NCBI RefSeq assembly: GCF_024628865.1
Contig: NZ_CP102384.1
Coordinates: 1,003,001 to 1,067,000 of the forward strand
Source: Sphingopyxis sp. DBS4
GTDB lineage: Bacteria; Pseudomonadota; Alphaproteobacteria; Sphingomonadales; Sphingomonadaceae
Direction of reading: 5' to 3'
DNA length: 64,000 bases
The notes below the pieces were generated by a model. It was not told the DNA's origin and did no database searches. It saw only the letters and a program-made list of their open reading frames with translations. Of this stretch, positions 37,201 to 46,276 are shown piece by piece; within the stretch, counting starts at the first letter, position 1, and every line of letters begins with the position of its first letter. A program made the position numbers and the translations under genes.

Positions 37201-37260
37201 ATGAGGGCTTCGGTCATCGACCGATTCGGCCGTCCAGACACGGCCCTTTGGCGTGCCTGA
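37201..37260 (+). pseudogene. Short 5' remnant resembling an MDR/quinone oxidoreductase start
   Basis: Twenty codons starting ATG 37201 with an AGGAAG ribosome-binding-like sequence. They read MRASVIDRFGRP..., like the first residues of zinc-type or quinone-oxidoreductase MDR proteins, then stop at TGA 37258-37260. A second, diverged version lies at 54732. Either a gene remnant or a chance resemblance; confidence is low. Confidence 0.35.
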
Positions 37261-37632
37261 GAATCCGTATCGCCAGATGAATTCGTACCTCATCTTCATG
37301 ATCCAACAACGGCACAATGCACAGCCCCGTATACGCGGATGTCGACGGGGCTGCTTTCAAGGCGCGCTGTCGCCGCTCACGGCGACAGAGATGGTGCATT
37401 CACGGTCACCCGAATAGCTGATTTCCTTTGCTACTCGGCAAGGGAAAACCGTTGGCACCGCCGATTACACCGATACACCGTTTGGAAAAGCTGGATTGGA
37501 ACGCCTCGCGCGCGCGCATCCGTCCCGCTGGGCGCGCTCAGCGTGACTATTCCAATGAAGTGTATGGGGTCATTTGCTCCGCCACGAGACGTCGCCGGTG
37601 CAGGCTCAACAATCCTCAATCAATGAGTGGAA
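37261..37632. other. Gene-free repeat leader before TonB receptor 2
   Basis: About 370 bp with no convincing gene on either strand; short open frames here are not family-like. The same bases occur at 54792-55162. A transposase fragment was considered for the reverse strand but could not be supported. Confidence 0.4.
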
Positions 37633-37664
37633 GGAATAGTTCGCCAACAAATTGAATTGGACGA
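37633..37664 (+). promoter_or_regulatory. Conserved 32-bp box A
   Basis: GGAATAGTTC, 8 variable bases, then ATTGAATTGGACGA, located 58 bp before the TonB receptor ATG. It aligns without gaps to boxes at 43676, 49793 and 53140. TTC-N11-GAA symmetry is visible. It probably binds the cluster's LysR-type regulator. Confidence 0.65.
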
Positions 37665-37722
37665 TGAGCCCCAAGGCGCGGCAAATGGCGCCAAATCAAA
37701 AAATGCCGTGGGGAGGACAGTC

Positions 37723-40332
37723 ATGGTCACAGCCTTTAGGACAAATTTGCTTTGTGCCACCGCGCTATCGATCGCGTGTGCGCTTGCAGTGCCGGCACAT
37801 GCCCAGGACGCTGCATCGCAGGGCGAAAAGCCCGAGGCGCAGGAAGGTGGCCTTGAGACAATCGTCGTCACGGCGCAGAAGCGCGAACAGAATTTGCAGG
37901 ATGTTCCGGCCGCCGTTTCCGCCATAGGCGGCGAGACGCTGCGCACGCGCGGCATCACGGAGACCTCAGACTTGATGGGCGCGATCCCCAGCCTGCAAGT
38001 CACCACTCCCTATGGTCGCACCCAACCGAATTTCTCGCTGCGCGGGATTTCAGTGGCGAACGAATTTTCCGCCTCCACTGCGTCGCCGGTTGGCGTCTAT
38101 GTCGATGAAGTCTATCAGAGCTTCCGGGCGAGCCATGGCCTGCAACTCTATGACATCGACCGGGTCGAGGTACTGCGCGGACCGCAAGGAACACTCTACG
38201 GTCGCAACACCACGGGTGGCGCGATCAGCTTCTTCACGCGCAAGCCGGATCTGGGAGAGGCCAATGGCTATCTGACCGCCGGCTATGCCAATTACGACAC
38301 TTTCACGGTGCAGGGCGCCGCTGAAGCGACGCTGGTTCCCGACATCTTGGGCGTCCGCGTCGCCGGTACTTTTGCAAAAGGGGATGGTTGGCAGCGCAAT
38401 GTACTGCCTGGGAATGAGCGCGACCTAGGGACCACCGATACGATCGGCGGTCGCATCTCGATCCGCTTCCGGCCCGATCCCGATCTCGACATCAATTTGA
38501 AGCTCTATGCCGCGAAGGACGATCCATGGGGCACCGCGCCCTATGCAGGTGGTCAACTCGCGGGCGGGCAGGATGCGCTCGGCTATTCGCGTTACGATCC
38601 GCAACCTTTCCTAGGCGGGCGGTTGCTGCGTGACAATGAGGTCGCAGTTGATCGGGTAGGTAAGAACATCAGCAAGTCGAAAGGGATAGCCCTCAACATC
38701 AAATGGGATGTCAGCGACCAATTCTCCGTCACCTCGATTACCGGCTACGACACCGGCGACTATATCAACAATCCTGATGATTGCGATGGCGGCCCAGCCG
38801 ATCTCTGCTCGATCGGCCTCACGTCGACGAGCAAGAATTTCAACCAGGATCTGCGTTTCAGCTATTCGAACGACCGCCTCGATATCATTGCCGGCCTTTA
38901 TTATGGCAGGGACAAGGTCAAGACGGTCAACTACCCGGACTTTTTCGGGGCGCTGAGGCCGCTGCTGCTTGGCGCCGGTCTTCCGGGCAGCTACAATAAC
39001 GCCGCAATCGGAACGCCCGACGCGATCCGCTATATCCCAGCCTTTGCCGCCAATCCGGCGTTGGGGCCTGGCGATGCCGGATTCTGCGACGCGATCGAGA
39101 TCAATCCCAACGGCTTCCTTGATGCACGCTCGCTGATTGCACTCCAGACCGACATCGCGATCAATAATACGGGCAATGGCGGCATGGGGGGTAGCTTTTC
39201 GGCGGGCTGCGCCGGGGCAGGCGCGCCTCCGTTCACCCCGATCCTCGGCGAACAGCGTTTTGACGTGTCGCGCCCCTCGAAGGCGATCTACGGCGACGTA
39301 ACCTGGAAAACGACCGAGCGGCTGACCGTGGCGGTGGGTGCACGCTACACCCAGGATAAGGTCAATTACCTTAACGGCAGCACTTTCCTCTATGCGCTCG
39401 ACGGTACGACGCCGGTTGTCAACCTGATCCCCTACAGCAATCCATACAACCCCAATCTCGCGCCGCTTGAGCAGCGCGAAAAGGCAAACAGGCTAACCGG
39501 CCGTATCAATGTCAGCTATGAGTTCGCCGATGATATCATGGGCTATCTCCAGTACAGTCGCGGTTACCGCAGCGGCAGCTTCAACGGGCTTGCCTATCAG
39601 GGCGTCAATCAAGTCTATTATATCCAGCCTGAAAAGGTGAATGCATATGAGGCGGGGCTCAAAACCCGGCTGTTCGATCGCCGCGTCCAACTTAACCTCG
39701 CGGGCTTCTACTACGAGTATTCGAATCACCAAGTAACGCAGGTGGTTGGCGCTACAACCTTCACGCGCAGCGCCAATGGTCGCCTGTTCGGTGGCGACGC
39801 CGAACTCGCCTGGCAGGTGGCCGATACGTTGCGTTTCGATGCTTCGCTGGGCTATCTCAACAGCAAGTACAAAGGCAATGTGATCGATCCGGCAAACCCG
39901 GCAAGCCCGACATTGAACGTCAACGGCAATCCCTTCCCGAACGCGCCGGAGGTTACGTTCCAGGCCGGATTCGACTGGGATATGATCGATGACGGCACCA
40001 ACAAGCTGACCTTGCGCGGTGATGCGTCCTACATGGGCAAGTACTATTTTGATCCGTTCAAGAATTATGGGCAGACACCGTGCGATACACCCCCAGCGGG
40101 ATCGAACATAACGCTCGCGGGTAAGGCGATTACATGCGCAAATCCGGGCTACTGGCTCGCCAATGCGCGATTAACCTATGCGCACGACAATATGTCGGTT
40201 AGCTTGTGGGCGAAGAATCTGTTCGACAAATATTACTACACCTACGGCCTCAACATGAACGTGTTCGGCTACGATTATCTGAACCGCGGCATGCCGCGCA
40301 CTTATGGCGTCGAAGCGACAGTCAAGTTCTGA
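37723..40332 (+). CDS. TonB-dependent receptor (copy 1)
   Basis: 869 aa. A signal peptide (residues 1-28, ending PAHAQ) is followed by the TonB-box-like ETIVVTAQKR, a plug with VEVLRGPQGTLYGRNTTGG and a barrel ending in YGVEATVKF. It should import the lipophilic or polymeric growth substrate of this cluster. GGGGAGGA lies 5 bases before ATG 37723. A 32-bp conserved box lies upstream at 37633-37664. The frame is intact and identical to copy 2. It is the first gene of the catabolic unit. Confidence 0.93.
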   Translation: MVTAFRTNLLCATALSIACALAVPAHAQDAASQGEKPEAQEGGLETIVVTAQKREQNLQDVPAAVSAIGGETLRTRGITETSDLMGAIPSLQVTTPYGRTQPNFSLRGISVANEFSASTASPVGVYVDEVYQSFRASHGLQLYDIDRVEVLRGPQGTLYGRNTTGGAISFFTRKPDLGEANGYLTAGYANYDTFTVQGAAEATLVPDILGVRVAGTFAKGDGWQRNVLPGNERDLGTTDTIGGRISIRFRPDPDLDINLKLYAAKDDPWGTAPYAGGQLAGGQDALGYSRYDPQPFLGGRLLRDNEVAVDRVGKNISKSKGIALNIKWDVSDQFSVTSITGYDTGDYINNPDDCDGGPADLCSIGLTSTSKNFNQDLRFSYSNDRLDIIAGLYYGRDKVKTVNYPDFFGALRPLLLGAGLPGSYNNAAIGTPDAIRYIPAFAANPALGPGDAGFCDAIEINPNGFLDARSLIALQTDIAINNTGNGGMGGSFSAGCAGAGAPPFTPILGEQRFDVSRPSKAIYGDVTWKTTERLTVAVGARYTQDKVNYLNGSTFLYALDGTTPVVNLIPYSNPYNPNLAPLEQREKANRLTGRINVSYEFADDIMGYLQYSRGYRSGSFNGLAYQGVNQVYYIQPEKVNAYEAGLKTRLFDRRVQLNLAGFYYEYSNHQVTQVVGATTFTRSANGRLFGGDAELAWQVADTLRFDASLGYLNSKYKGNVIDPANPASPTLNVNGNPFPNAPEVTFQAGFDWDMIDDGTNKLTLRGDASYMGKYYFDPFKNYGQTPCDTPPAGSNITLAGKAITCANPGYWLANARLTYAHDNMSVSLWAKNLFDKYYYTYGLNMNVFGYDYLNRGMPRTYGVEATVKF

Positions 40333-40417
40333 TCGCTGCTGCGACGGGGGCGGCGGGCATCCTCTCCCGCCCGCTGCCCCCGATTTTTCGACCTGACTTT
40401 CAGACCGAGGAGCATCC

Positions 40418-40561
40418 ATGATACGTTCCACCGGCAACGGTCCCTCATTCATCGGCACGGCGTACAGAATCGAGCGCGCTGCGATCACTGAGATCGGCGC
40501 AGCTGAAAGCACCGCCCAGGCGAGCAGCGCCGAGCGGCCGGCGCGCCTCCGGACGATTTAA
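40418..40561 (+). CDS. 47-aa ORF coupled to the aldehyde dehydrogenase
   Basis: MIRSTGNGPSF... ends in TAA at 40559-40561, one base before the GTG start of the aldehyde dehydrogenase gene. GAGGAG stands six bases before its ATG, a much better ribosome site than the GTG has. No family is recognised. It probably feeds ribosomes to the GTG by coupling, or is a small protein. It is too short to be judged by homology. Confidence 0.5.
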   Translation: MIRSTGNGPSFIGTAYRIERAAITEIGAAESTAQASSAERPARLRTI

Positions 40562-40562
40562 C

Positions 40563-41987
40563 GTGGATGCGTCTTGGAACAGAACTGAGCTGGAACGAAT
40601 TTTCGCGACCCAACGCGAAGGGACGCGTGAGCAGGTTTCGCGCAGCTACGAAGAACGCATGGACCTGCTCGGGCGCCTTGGCCGGATATTTGAGCAGCAC
40701 AGAGACGAATTGGTCGATGCCGTTGCCGCCGATTTCGGCATTCGATCCCGCTACGAGACTATCCTGCTCGACCTGATGCTTGGCATATCGGAAATTAAAT
40801 TTGCGCGCCGCAATCTGAAGACGTGGCTGAGGCCGCGGCGGGTGAAGACTGACATCTTCGGCCTTCCCGGTTCATCGCGCCTGGTCCCCCAGCCCCTAGG
40901 TGTGGTGGGCGTTCTCGGCACGTGGAACTATCCGCTCGGCACCATATTCGTTGGCGCGGCCGGTGCATTGGCGGCCGGCAACCGCGTGATCGCAAAGCCG
41001 AGCGAAGTTTCCGCCAACGCCGCCGAAGCCAGCGAGCGGCTTGTGCGCCGGTATTTCGCCGAAGAGGAATTCGCGATTGTCCAGGGCGGGCCCGACATGG
41101 CACAGGCGATGACGGCCCTACCTTTCGACCATATTCTCTTCACCGGTTCACCCGCGGTTGGCCGCAAAGTCTATGAAGCGGCGGCTGCCAACCTTACACC
41201 TGTTACTCTGGAACTTGGCGGCAAATGCCCTGCCATCGTGGGCAAGGGTGCATCGCTTGCACAAGTCTGTGAAAGCTTAGTGTTCGGCAAGCTGCTCAAC
41301 GCCGGCCAGACCTGCATCGCCGCTGACTATGCCTTCGTCCATGTCGATCAGATGGAAAGCTTCGTCGCCGCACTCCGCGCTCAGGTTGCCAAATGCTACC
41401 CCAACGCGGCAAGCAACCCCGATTTCACCAGTATCATCAATGACCGACAGTTCGCGCGGCTCCAAGGTTTGCTCGATGATGCCGAAGCCAAGGGCGCGAC
41501 GGTGCTCAACCTCTCGGACAACGGCGATGGAACGCTTCCTGAACGGCATCGGATCGTGCCGTTGGCGGTTCTCGACGTTACCGATGACATGGCGATGATG
41601 CAGGAGGAGATTTTCGGACCGATCCTGCCGATCATGCCATATCGCTCCGAAGACGATCTCATTCGCTACGTAAACCGGCATGAGCGCCCGCTGGCGCTCT
41701 ATTATTTTGGCGACGAAAGTGAGGAACGGCGCAAGATCATTTCCGAAACGCACGCTGGCGGCGTGACTCTCAACGGCACGGTCATGCACGTCTTCCAGCG
41801 CCGGCTGCCTTTCGGTGGCATCGGACAGAGCGGCATCGGTGCCTATACCGGCGTCGCCAGTTTCGAGCGCTTCACTCATTACAAGCCGGTGTTCTCTCAG
41901 CCGAAACTCAGCCTGCTTGGTCAACTTCTGCCACCCTATTCGAGCAAGACCGAAGGACTACTCAACATCTTCGAAAAGATCCTCTGA
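40563..41987 (+). CDS. Aldehyde dehydrogenase, coniferyl-aldehyde-dehydrogenase-like (copy 1)
   Basis: 474 aa with a GTG start. Cofactor and active-site residues are N122 (GTWNYPL), K145 (IAKPSE), E217 (LELGGK) and C251 (GQTCIAADY). The short N-terminal architecture and membrane-near C-terminal helix (FEKIL) match the coniferyl aldehyde/fatty aldehyde group (class 3 ALDH). It oxidises the aldehyde produced by the adjacent GMC dehydrogenase to an acid. It lies one base after the short ORF stop. Confidence 0.92.
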   Translation: MDASWNRTELERIFATQREGTREQVSRSYEERMDLLGRLGRIFEQHRDELVDAVAADFGIRSRYETILLDLMLGISEIKFARRNLKTWLRPRRVKTDIFGLPGSSRLVPQPLGVVGVLGTWNYPLGTIFVGAAGALAAGNRVIAKPSEVSANAAEASERLVRRYFAEEEFAIVQGGPDMAQAMTALPFDHILFTGSPAVGRKVYEAAAANLTPVTLELGGKCPAIVGKGASLAQVCESLVFGKLLNAGQTCIAADYAFVHVDQMESFVAALRAQVAKCYPNAASNPDFTSIINDRQFARLQGLLDDAEAKGATVLNLSDNGDGTLPERHRIVPLAVLDVTDDMAMMQEEIFGPILPIMPYRSEDDLIRYVNRHERPLALYYFGDESEERRKIISETHAGGVTLNGTVMHVFQRRLPFGGIGQSGIGAYTGVASFERFTHYKPVFSQPKLSLLGQLLPPYSSKTEGLLNIFEKIL

Positions 41988-42063
41988 CGTGGCTGCGGCG
42001 GTTGATGCTGGCATGTTGCATGACGCCGGGTCGCCAGCATGGGTCGAATGACAAGGGAAGCAA

Positions 42064-43698
42064 ATGGCTGACTATGTAATTATTGGAGGTGGGTCGTCGG
42101 GCGGCGTTATCGCCAGCCGGTTGTCCGAGGACCCCGATGTCACCGTTTGCCTGCTCGAGGCAGGCGGCCCAGGCACCTCGCCGCTTGTGTCCACGCCCGG
42201 CGCTTTTGCGGCGCTGATCCAAGACTATCGGATCAATACGCTCAACTGGCGGTTCAACACCGACCCTTCAAAGGCGCTCAACGACCGCCGCCTCTACAAT
42301 CCGCGCGGGAAGATGCTGGGTGGATCGAGCGGTATGAACGGGATGGTCTATATCCGCGGCGACCGGTCGGATTTCGACCACTGGGCCGAACTCGGCAACG
42401 ACGGCTGGGGTTACAACGATGTCCTGTCCTATTTCCGCAAGGCTGAGAATAATGAGCGCGGTGAGGATGAGTTTCACGGCTCGTCGGGACCGCTTCACGT
42501 ATCCAACGGCAAGCGCGAATTCGATGTCTATGATGCTTTCATCGAGGCGGCGACTGGACTGGACCATCAAGCCAATCCGGACTTCAATGGGGCCAGCCAG
42601 GAAGGTGTCGGCATCTATCAGTTTACCGTGAAGGACGGGAAGCGCGCCAGCGTGAAGGCGTGTTACCTTGATCCGGTGATGGGCAGGCGCGGCAACCTCC
42701 GCGTCGAAGTACATGCCCGCGTCCATCGTATCAGGTTTGAGGGCAACCGCGCGGTGGCAGTCGAGTATTCCCAGGACGGGCAGTTGAAGACGATCCCGTG
42801 CGAAAAGGAAGTCATTGTCAGCGGCGGCGCCTATAATTCGCCCCAACTGTTGATGCTTTCCGGTATCGGACCGCGTGATGAGTTGGAGAAGCATGGAATC
42901 GAAGTGATTCATGATATTCCCGGTGTCGGCCAGAATCTTCACGACCATCCTGACCTGATGCTGATCTACCAGTCGAAGAAGCGGCTCGGGATCGCACTCA
43001 ATGTCGTTGGCGCGATCAAGACCGTGCGAGACCTATTCCAGTATCTCACGCAAAGGAAAAGCTGGCTGGCATCGCCGCCCACGGCTGCAGGCGGTTTCTT
43101 GCGATCCGCGCCGGGGCAGAACCGGGCGGATTGCCAGGTCCATGTCGTGCCGGTCGCCTATCGCGACCATGCGCGCGACTACAAGCTGATGACGAAATGG
43201 GGCTATACGATCATTCTCAATATTGGGCGCCCAAAGAGCCGCGGCTGGGTTGCCTTACATGACTCAAACCCCGAATCCGATCCCAAGATCGACCTCAATC
43301 TCTTGAGTCATCCCGACGACCTCAAGACGTTGCGCAATGCCTTCCGTGTCGTGCAGGAGATCCTGCATTCGGATCGCATGAAGGCGATGATGAAACGGCC
43401 TCTCTATCCTGACCGCTACCTTGAAACTGATGAAGAGATCGACGCCTATATCCGGGCAGAAGCCAATCATGCTTATCATCCGGTGGGAACATGCAAGATG
43501 GGCACCGACGAGATGGCGGTGGTCGACAACCGCCTGCGCGTTCACGGCCTCGCAAATATCCGCGTGGCCGATGCCTCGATCATGCCATCAGTCGTCAACG
43601 GCAACACCAATGCAACCTGCATCATGATCGGCGAGAAAGCCGCCGACATGATCCGGCACGATAATATGAGCAGCAAGAATAGCATCGCAGAATATTGA
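42064..43698 (+). CDS. GMC-family FAD alcohol dehydrogenase/oxidase (copy 1)
   Basis: 544 aa. The FAD site VIIGGGSSGGVIASRL, the acidic loop LLEAGG, and GMC signatures 1 (GGSSGMNGMVYIRG) and 2 (SGGAYNSPQLLMLSGIG) are intact. H472 (HPVGTCKMG) and N514 (VNGNTNA) are the likely catalytic pair. It oxidises a primary alcohol to an aldehyde; choline dehydrogenases, PEG dehydrogenases and long-chain alcohol oxidases share this fold. ATG 42064 has AAGGGA upstream. Confidence 0.93.
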   Translation: MADYVIIGGGSSGGVIASRLSEDPDVTVCLLEAGGPGTSPLVSTPGAFAALIQDYRINTLNWRFNTDPSKALNDRRLYNPRGKMLGGSSGMNGMVYIRGDRSDFDHWAELGNDGWGYNDVLSYFRKAENNERGEDEFHGSSGPLHVSNGKREFDVYDAFIEAATGLDHQANPDFNGASQEGVGIYQFTVKDGKRASVKACYLDPVMGRRGNLRVEVHARVHRIRFEGNRAVAVEYSQDGQLKTIPCEKEVIVSGGAYNSPQLLMLSGIGPRDELEKHGIEVIHDIPGVGQNLHDHPDLMLIYQSKKRLGIALNVVGAIKTVRDLFQYLTQRKSWLASPPTAAGGFLRSAPGQNRADCQVHVVPVAYRDHARDYKLMTKWGYTIILNIGRPKSRGWVALHDSNPESDPKIDLNLLSHPDDLKTLRNAFRVVQEILHSDRMKAMMKRPLYPDRYLETDEEIDAYIRAEANHAYHPVGTCKMGTDEMAVVDNRLRVHGLANIRVADASIMPSVVNGNTNATCIMIGEKAADMIRHDNMSSKNSIAEY

Positions 43699-43707
43699 AT
43701 TGGACGA
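43676..43707 (+). promoter_or_regulatory. Conserved 32-bp box C
   Basis: Same spacing as box A, overlapping the last GMC codons. The right half ATTGAATTGGACGA is identical to box A, while the left half is weaker (AGAATAGCAT). It lies 121 bp before the ligase ATG and may start an internal transcript. Confidence 0.55.
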
Positions 43708-43827
43708 TTGGATCAATGCTGCAGACACAGATGCTTACGAAAAGAAGTCCGGAGAGGCCTATCGCATGTCAGTTTATTATGTGTCGACTGCGCCATTGTG
43801 GGCGAGCGCCTTAGAGGAGCGCGGCTG

Positions 43828-45372
43828 ATGGACGTCCGTACGCAAATACGTCGCGCCGCACGTTATTTCGCCCAGCAAGAGGCTCTCGTTCACGGCCACA
43901 GGCGGTTGACTTTCTCGGAAGCCTGGTTGCGCGGCGTGAAGCTCGCAAATGCTCTTGCGGAGTGCGGCCTTCAACCGGGTGACCGGATTGCTACGCTGGA
44001 GAAGAACTCCATCGAGGCCGCCGACATCATACTGGCGGCTGCCATTGGAAACTATACGCGTGTTCCTCTCTATGCGCGCAACCGATGTGAAGCGCACGCC
44101 CATATGATCGCGAGTACCGGATCTCGGTTGGCGCTGGTCGATGAGGCATTGGCTTCGGAGTTGGCGGGGCTGGATGCCCAAGCTCCGACGCTTGAGCGGA
44201 TCATTATCCGCGATCACAACTATGAGAATTGGTTGGCGACAGCCTCGGACCGGGATCCCGATCCCGTCGTCGCGCCGGAGGACTATTGTGTCATCCGCCA
44301 CACCGGCGGCACGACGGGCAAACCCAAGGGCGTTGCCTATCGGCACCGTTCATGGATGACGATCTCCGCCGCATTTTTCAGCATCGGCCCCCAAGTGGCT
44401 CCAGGGGATGCCATTCTGCATGTCGGCCCGTTGTCCCATGCATCGGGCTTCCTGTTCGTGCCGGCCTGGTATTGCGGCGCCCGCAACGTGATGATGGACG
44501 GCTTCGATCCAGCGTCCTTTCTTGACACTCTCGAGCAGGAACGGATCAGCCATGCCTTTGTAGCCCCCACCATGCTCAATGCCATAGTGCATCACGACGG
44601 GGCATATGGCCGCCACTTTCCGAATTTGAAGTTTCTGCTGAGTGCTTCAGCGCCGATCTCCGAGCCGACGCTTCGCAAGTCGTGCCAGATATTCGGGAAT
44701 CATGTTCTTCATTCGGGCTATGGACAGACCGAAATCCTGCCCATCGCGTCTATGGGGCCCAACGAGTGGTTCGGCGAATTTGAAGGTTCTGCCCCAATTC
44801 GGGCGGTCGGACGTCCCATGAGCGGCGCCGATATCGAAATCCGTAACGAGGACGGAAAGGTGCTGGGACCAAACGAGCCCGGCGAGATCGTCGCACGGTT
44901 CGAAAATGGCCAGATGGAGGAATTCTGGAACGATCCGGAGGAAACCGCCCGGCGCATGGAAGATGGCTGGGTCAAAACCGGCGATGTCGGCATGATCGAC
45001 ACAAACGGATTTTTGTATCTGCTCGATCGCAACAACGACATGATCGTGTCAGGCGGCTTCAATATCTATCCCACCGAAATCGAAAACGTAATTGCCGACC
45101 ATCCCGGTGTACTCGAGGTCGCGGTCTTTGGCGTGCCCCATGAAAAATGGGGTGAAACGCCGCTTGCAATGGTGCGTGTCAAGCCCGGAGCACAAATCAC
45201 GGAGACCGAGATAATAGATTTGGTGCGCCAGCGTCTGGGCTCCGCAAAAAAGCCAAGCAAGGTCGTTTTTACCGCCGAGCCACTGCCGTTGAGCAATGTC
45301 GGAAAGGTGCTTCGTTCAAAGCTTCGAGAGCCCTATTGGGCGGGCCAGGACCGGCGCATTTCGGGGGCATGA
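43828..45372 (+). CDS. AMP-forming acyl-CoA ligase (copy 1)
   Basis: 514 aa. The P-loop HTGGTTGKPKG (residues 158-168), GYGQTEI, the core DGWVKTGDVG, the hinge region LLDRNNDMIVSGGF and the catalytic K493 (LSNVGKVLRSK) define a complete ANL enzyme. It activates the acid made by the aldehyde dehydrogenase. GAGGAG lies nine bases before ATG 43828. A 129-bp gap after the GMC gene contains the conserved 32-bp box C, so the ligase group may also have its own promoter. Confidence 0.93.
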   Translation: MDVRTQIRRAARYFAQQEALVHGHRRLTFSEAWLRGVKLANALAECGLQPGDRIATLEKNSIEAADIILAAAIGNYTRVPLYARNRCEAHAHMIASTGSRLALVDEALASELAGLDAQAPTLERIIIRDHNYENWLATASDRDPDPVVAPEDYCVIRHTGGTTGKPKGVAYRHRSWMTISAAFFSIGPQVAPGDAILHVGPLSHASGFLFVPAWYCGARNVMMDGFDPASFLDTLEQERISHAFVAPTMLNAIVHHDGAYGRHFPNLKFLLSASAPISEPTLRKSCQIFGNHVLHSGYGQTEILPIASMGPNEWFGEFEGSAPIRAVGRPMSGADIEIRNEDGKVLGPNEPGEIVARFENGQMEEFWNDPEETARRMEDGWVKTGDVGMIDTNGFLYLLDRNNDMIVSGGFNIYPTEIENVIADHPGVLEVAVFGVPHEKWGETPLAMVRVKPGAQITETEIIDLVRQRLGSAKKPSKVVFTAEPLPLSNVGKVLRSKLREPYWAGQDRRISGA

Positions 45373-45438
45373 CCGACGCAGCCATCCTAGCCACATCCTC
45401 TATTCCGGTGACCGCCTGCCGGCGCGCGGGAGACTGCA

Positions 45439-46233
45439 ATGGATTATGAATACATCCTGGTTGAGCAACGCGGCCCAGCGCTTTGGGTGACCCTCAACCG
45501 GCCGGCAGCGTTGAACAGTCTGTCGTTGGCTTTGGCCGAGGAACTAGCCGCAGCGATCGAGGCAGCGGAAGCAGATGCGACGGTGCGCGCTTGCATTCTT
45601 ACCGGCGCCGGACGGGCGTTTTGCGCTGGCGCGGATCTGCTCGCAATTGGCGATGGAACAGGCGGACAAACTCTCGCCGAACGCTTAAATCTGTTTCTGC
45701 CGCGGCTCGGTCAGGCTTTTAACAGGATCGAGACGTCGCGCCTTCCGATAATTGCGGCGGTCAACGGCCTTACGCTCGCCGGCGGCTTGGAACTGGTGTT
45801 GTGCTGTGATCTCGTCATTGCCGCGCACCCGGCCAGATTTGGCGACGCCCATGCAAATTACGGCCTGTTGCCCGGCGGTGGAGGGTCGGTTCGACTCCCT
45901 AGGAAGATCGGCGAAGCGCGTGCGAAACATCTGATGATGACCGGCGGGACCATCTCGGCTGCCGAGATGAAGGAAGCCGGACTCGTGACCCAACTGGTTG
46001 CTCCCGAGGATCTCATTGCGGCAGCGCAAGCGCTGGTAGAATCTCTTGCAGAAAAGAGCCGGCCAGGGCTCGCCTACATGAAGCAGCTAGTCCGCGCTGC
46101 GCAGGATAGCTCGCTCGAAGTCGGGCTGCGTCAGGAACTCGAAGCCATGGCTGCTTACGCCTTGTCCAACGACATTGTCGAAGGACTGGCGGCATTCCGG
46201 GAGAAGCGGAAGCCCGATTTTTCCGACCGGTGA
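45439..46233 (+). CDS. Enoyl-CoA hydratase/isomerase family protein (copy 1)
   Basis: 264 aa crotonase. The oxyanion loops GRAFCAGADLL and NGLTLAGGLELV are normal, and the first catalytic Glu is present (E118). The second Glu position is His (H138, in DAHANYG), a substitution also known in mycobacterial EchA relatives. Hydratase activity is therefore uncertain; isomerase, hydrolase or lyase roles are possible. It starts 66 bp after the ligase stop, with GGGAG upstream. Confidence 0.88.
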   Translation: MDYEYILVEQRGPALWVTLNRPAALNSLSLALAEELAAAIEAAEADATVRACILTGAGRAFCAGADLLAIGDGTGGQTLAERLNLFLPRLGQAFNRIETSRLPIIAAVNGLTLAGGLELVLCCDLVIAAHPARFGDAHANYGLLPGGGGSVRLPRKIGEARAKHLMMTGGTISAAEMKEAGLVTQLVAPEDLIAAAQALVESLAEKSRPGLAYMKQLVRAAQDSSLEVGLRQELEAMAAYALSNDIVEGLAAFREKRKPDFSDR

Positions 46234-46276
46234 GACCTGATCGGATGCGGAACACATTGGAAGAATGGATCAACGA

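Noticed and set aside
37214..37399. Transposase fragment at the duplication border (- strand)
   Set aside because: The translation has no DDE or HUH motif and no terminal inverted repeats were seen. The + strand MDR-like start is a better, though weak, explanation.
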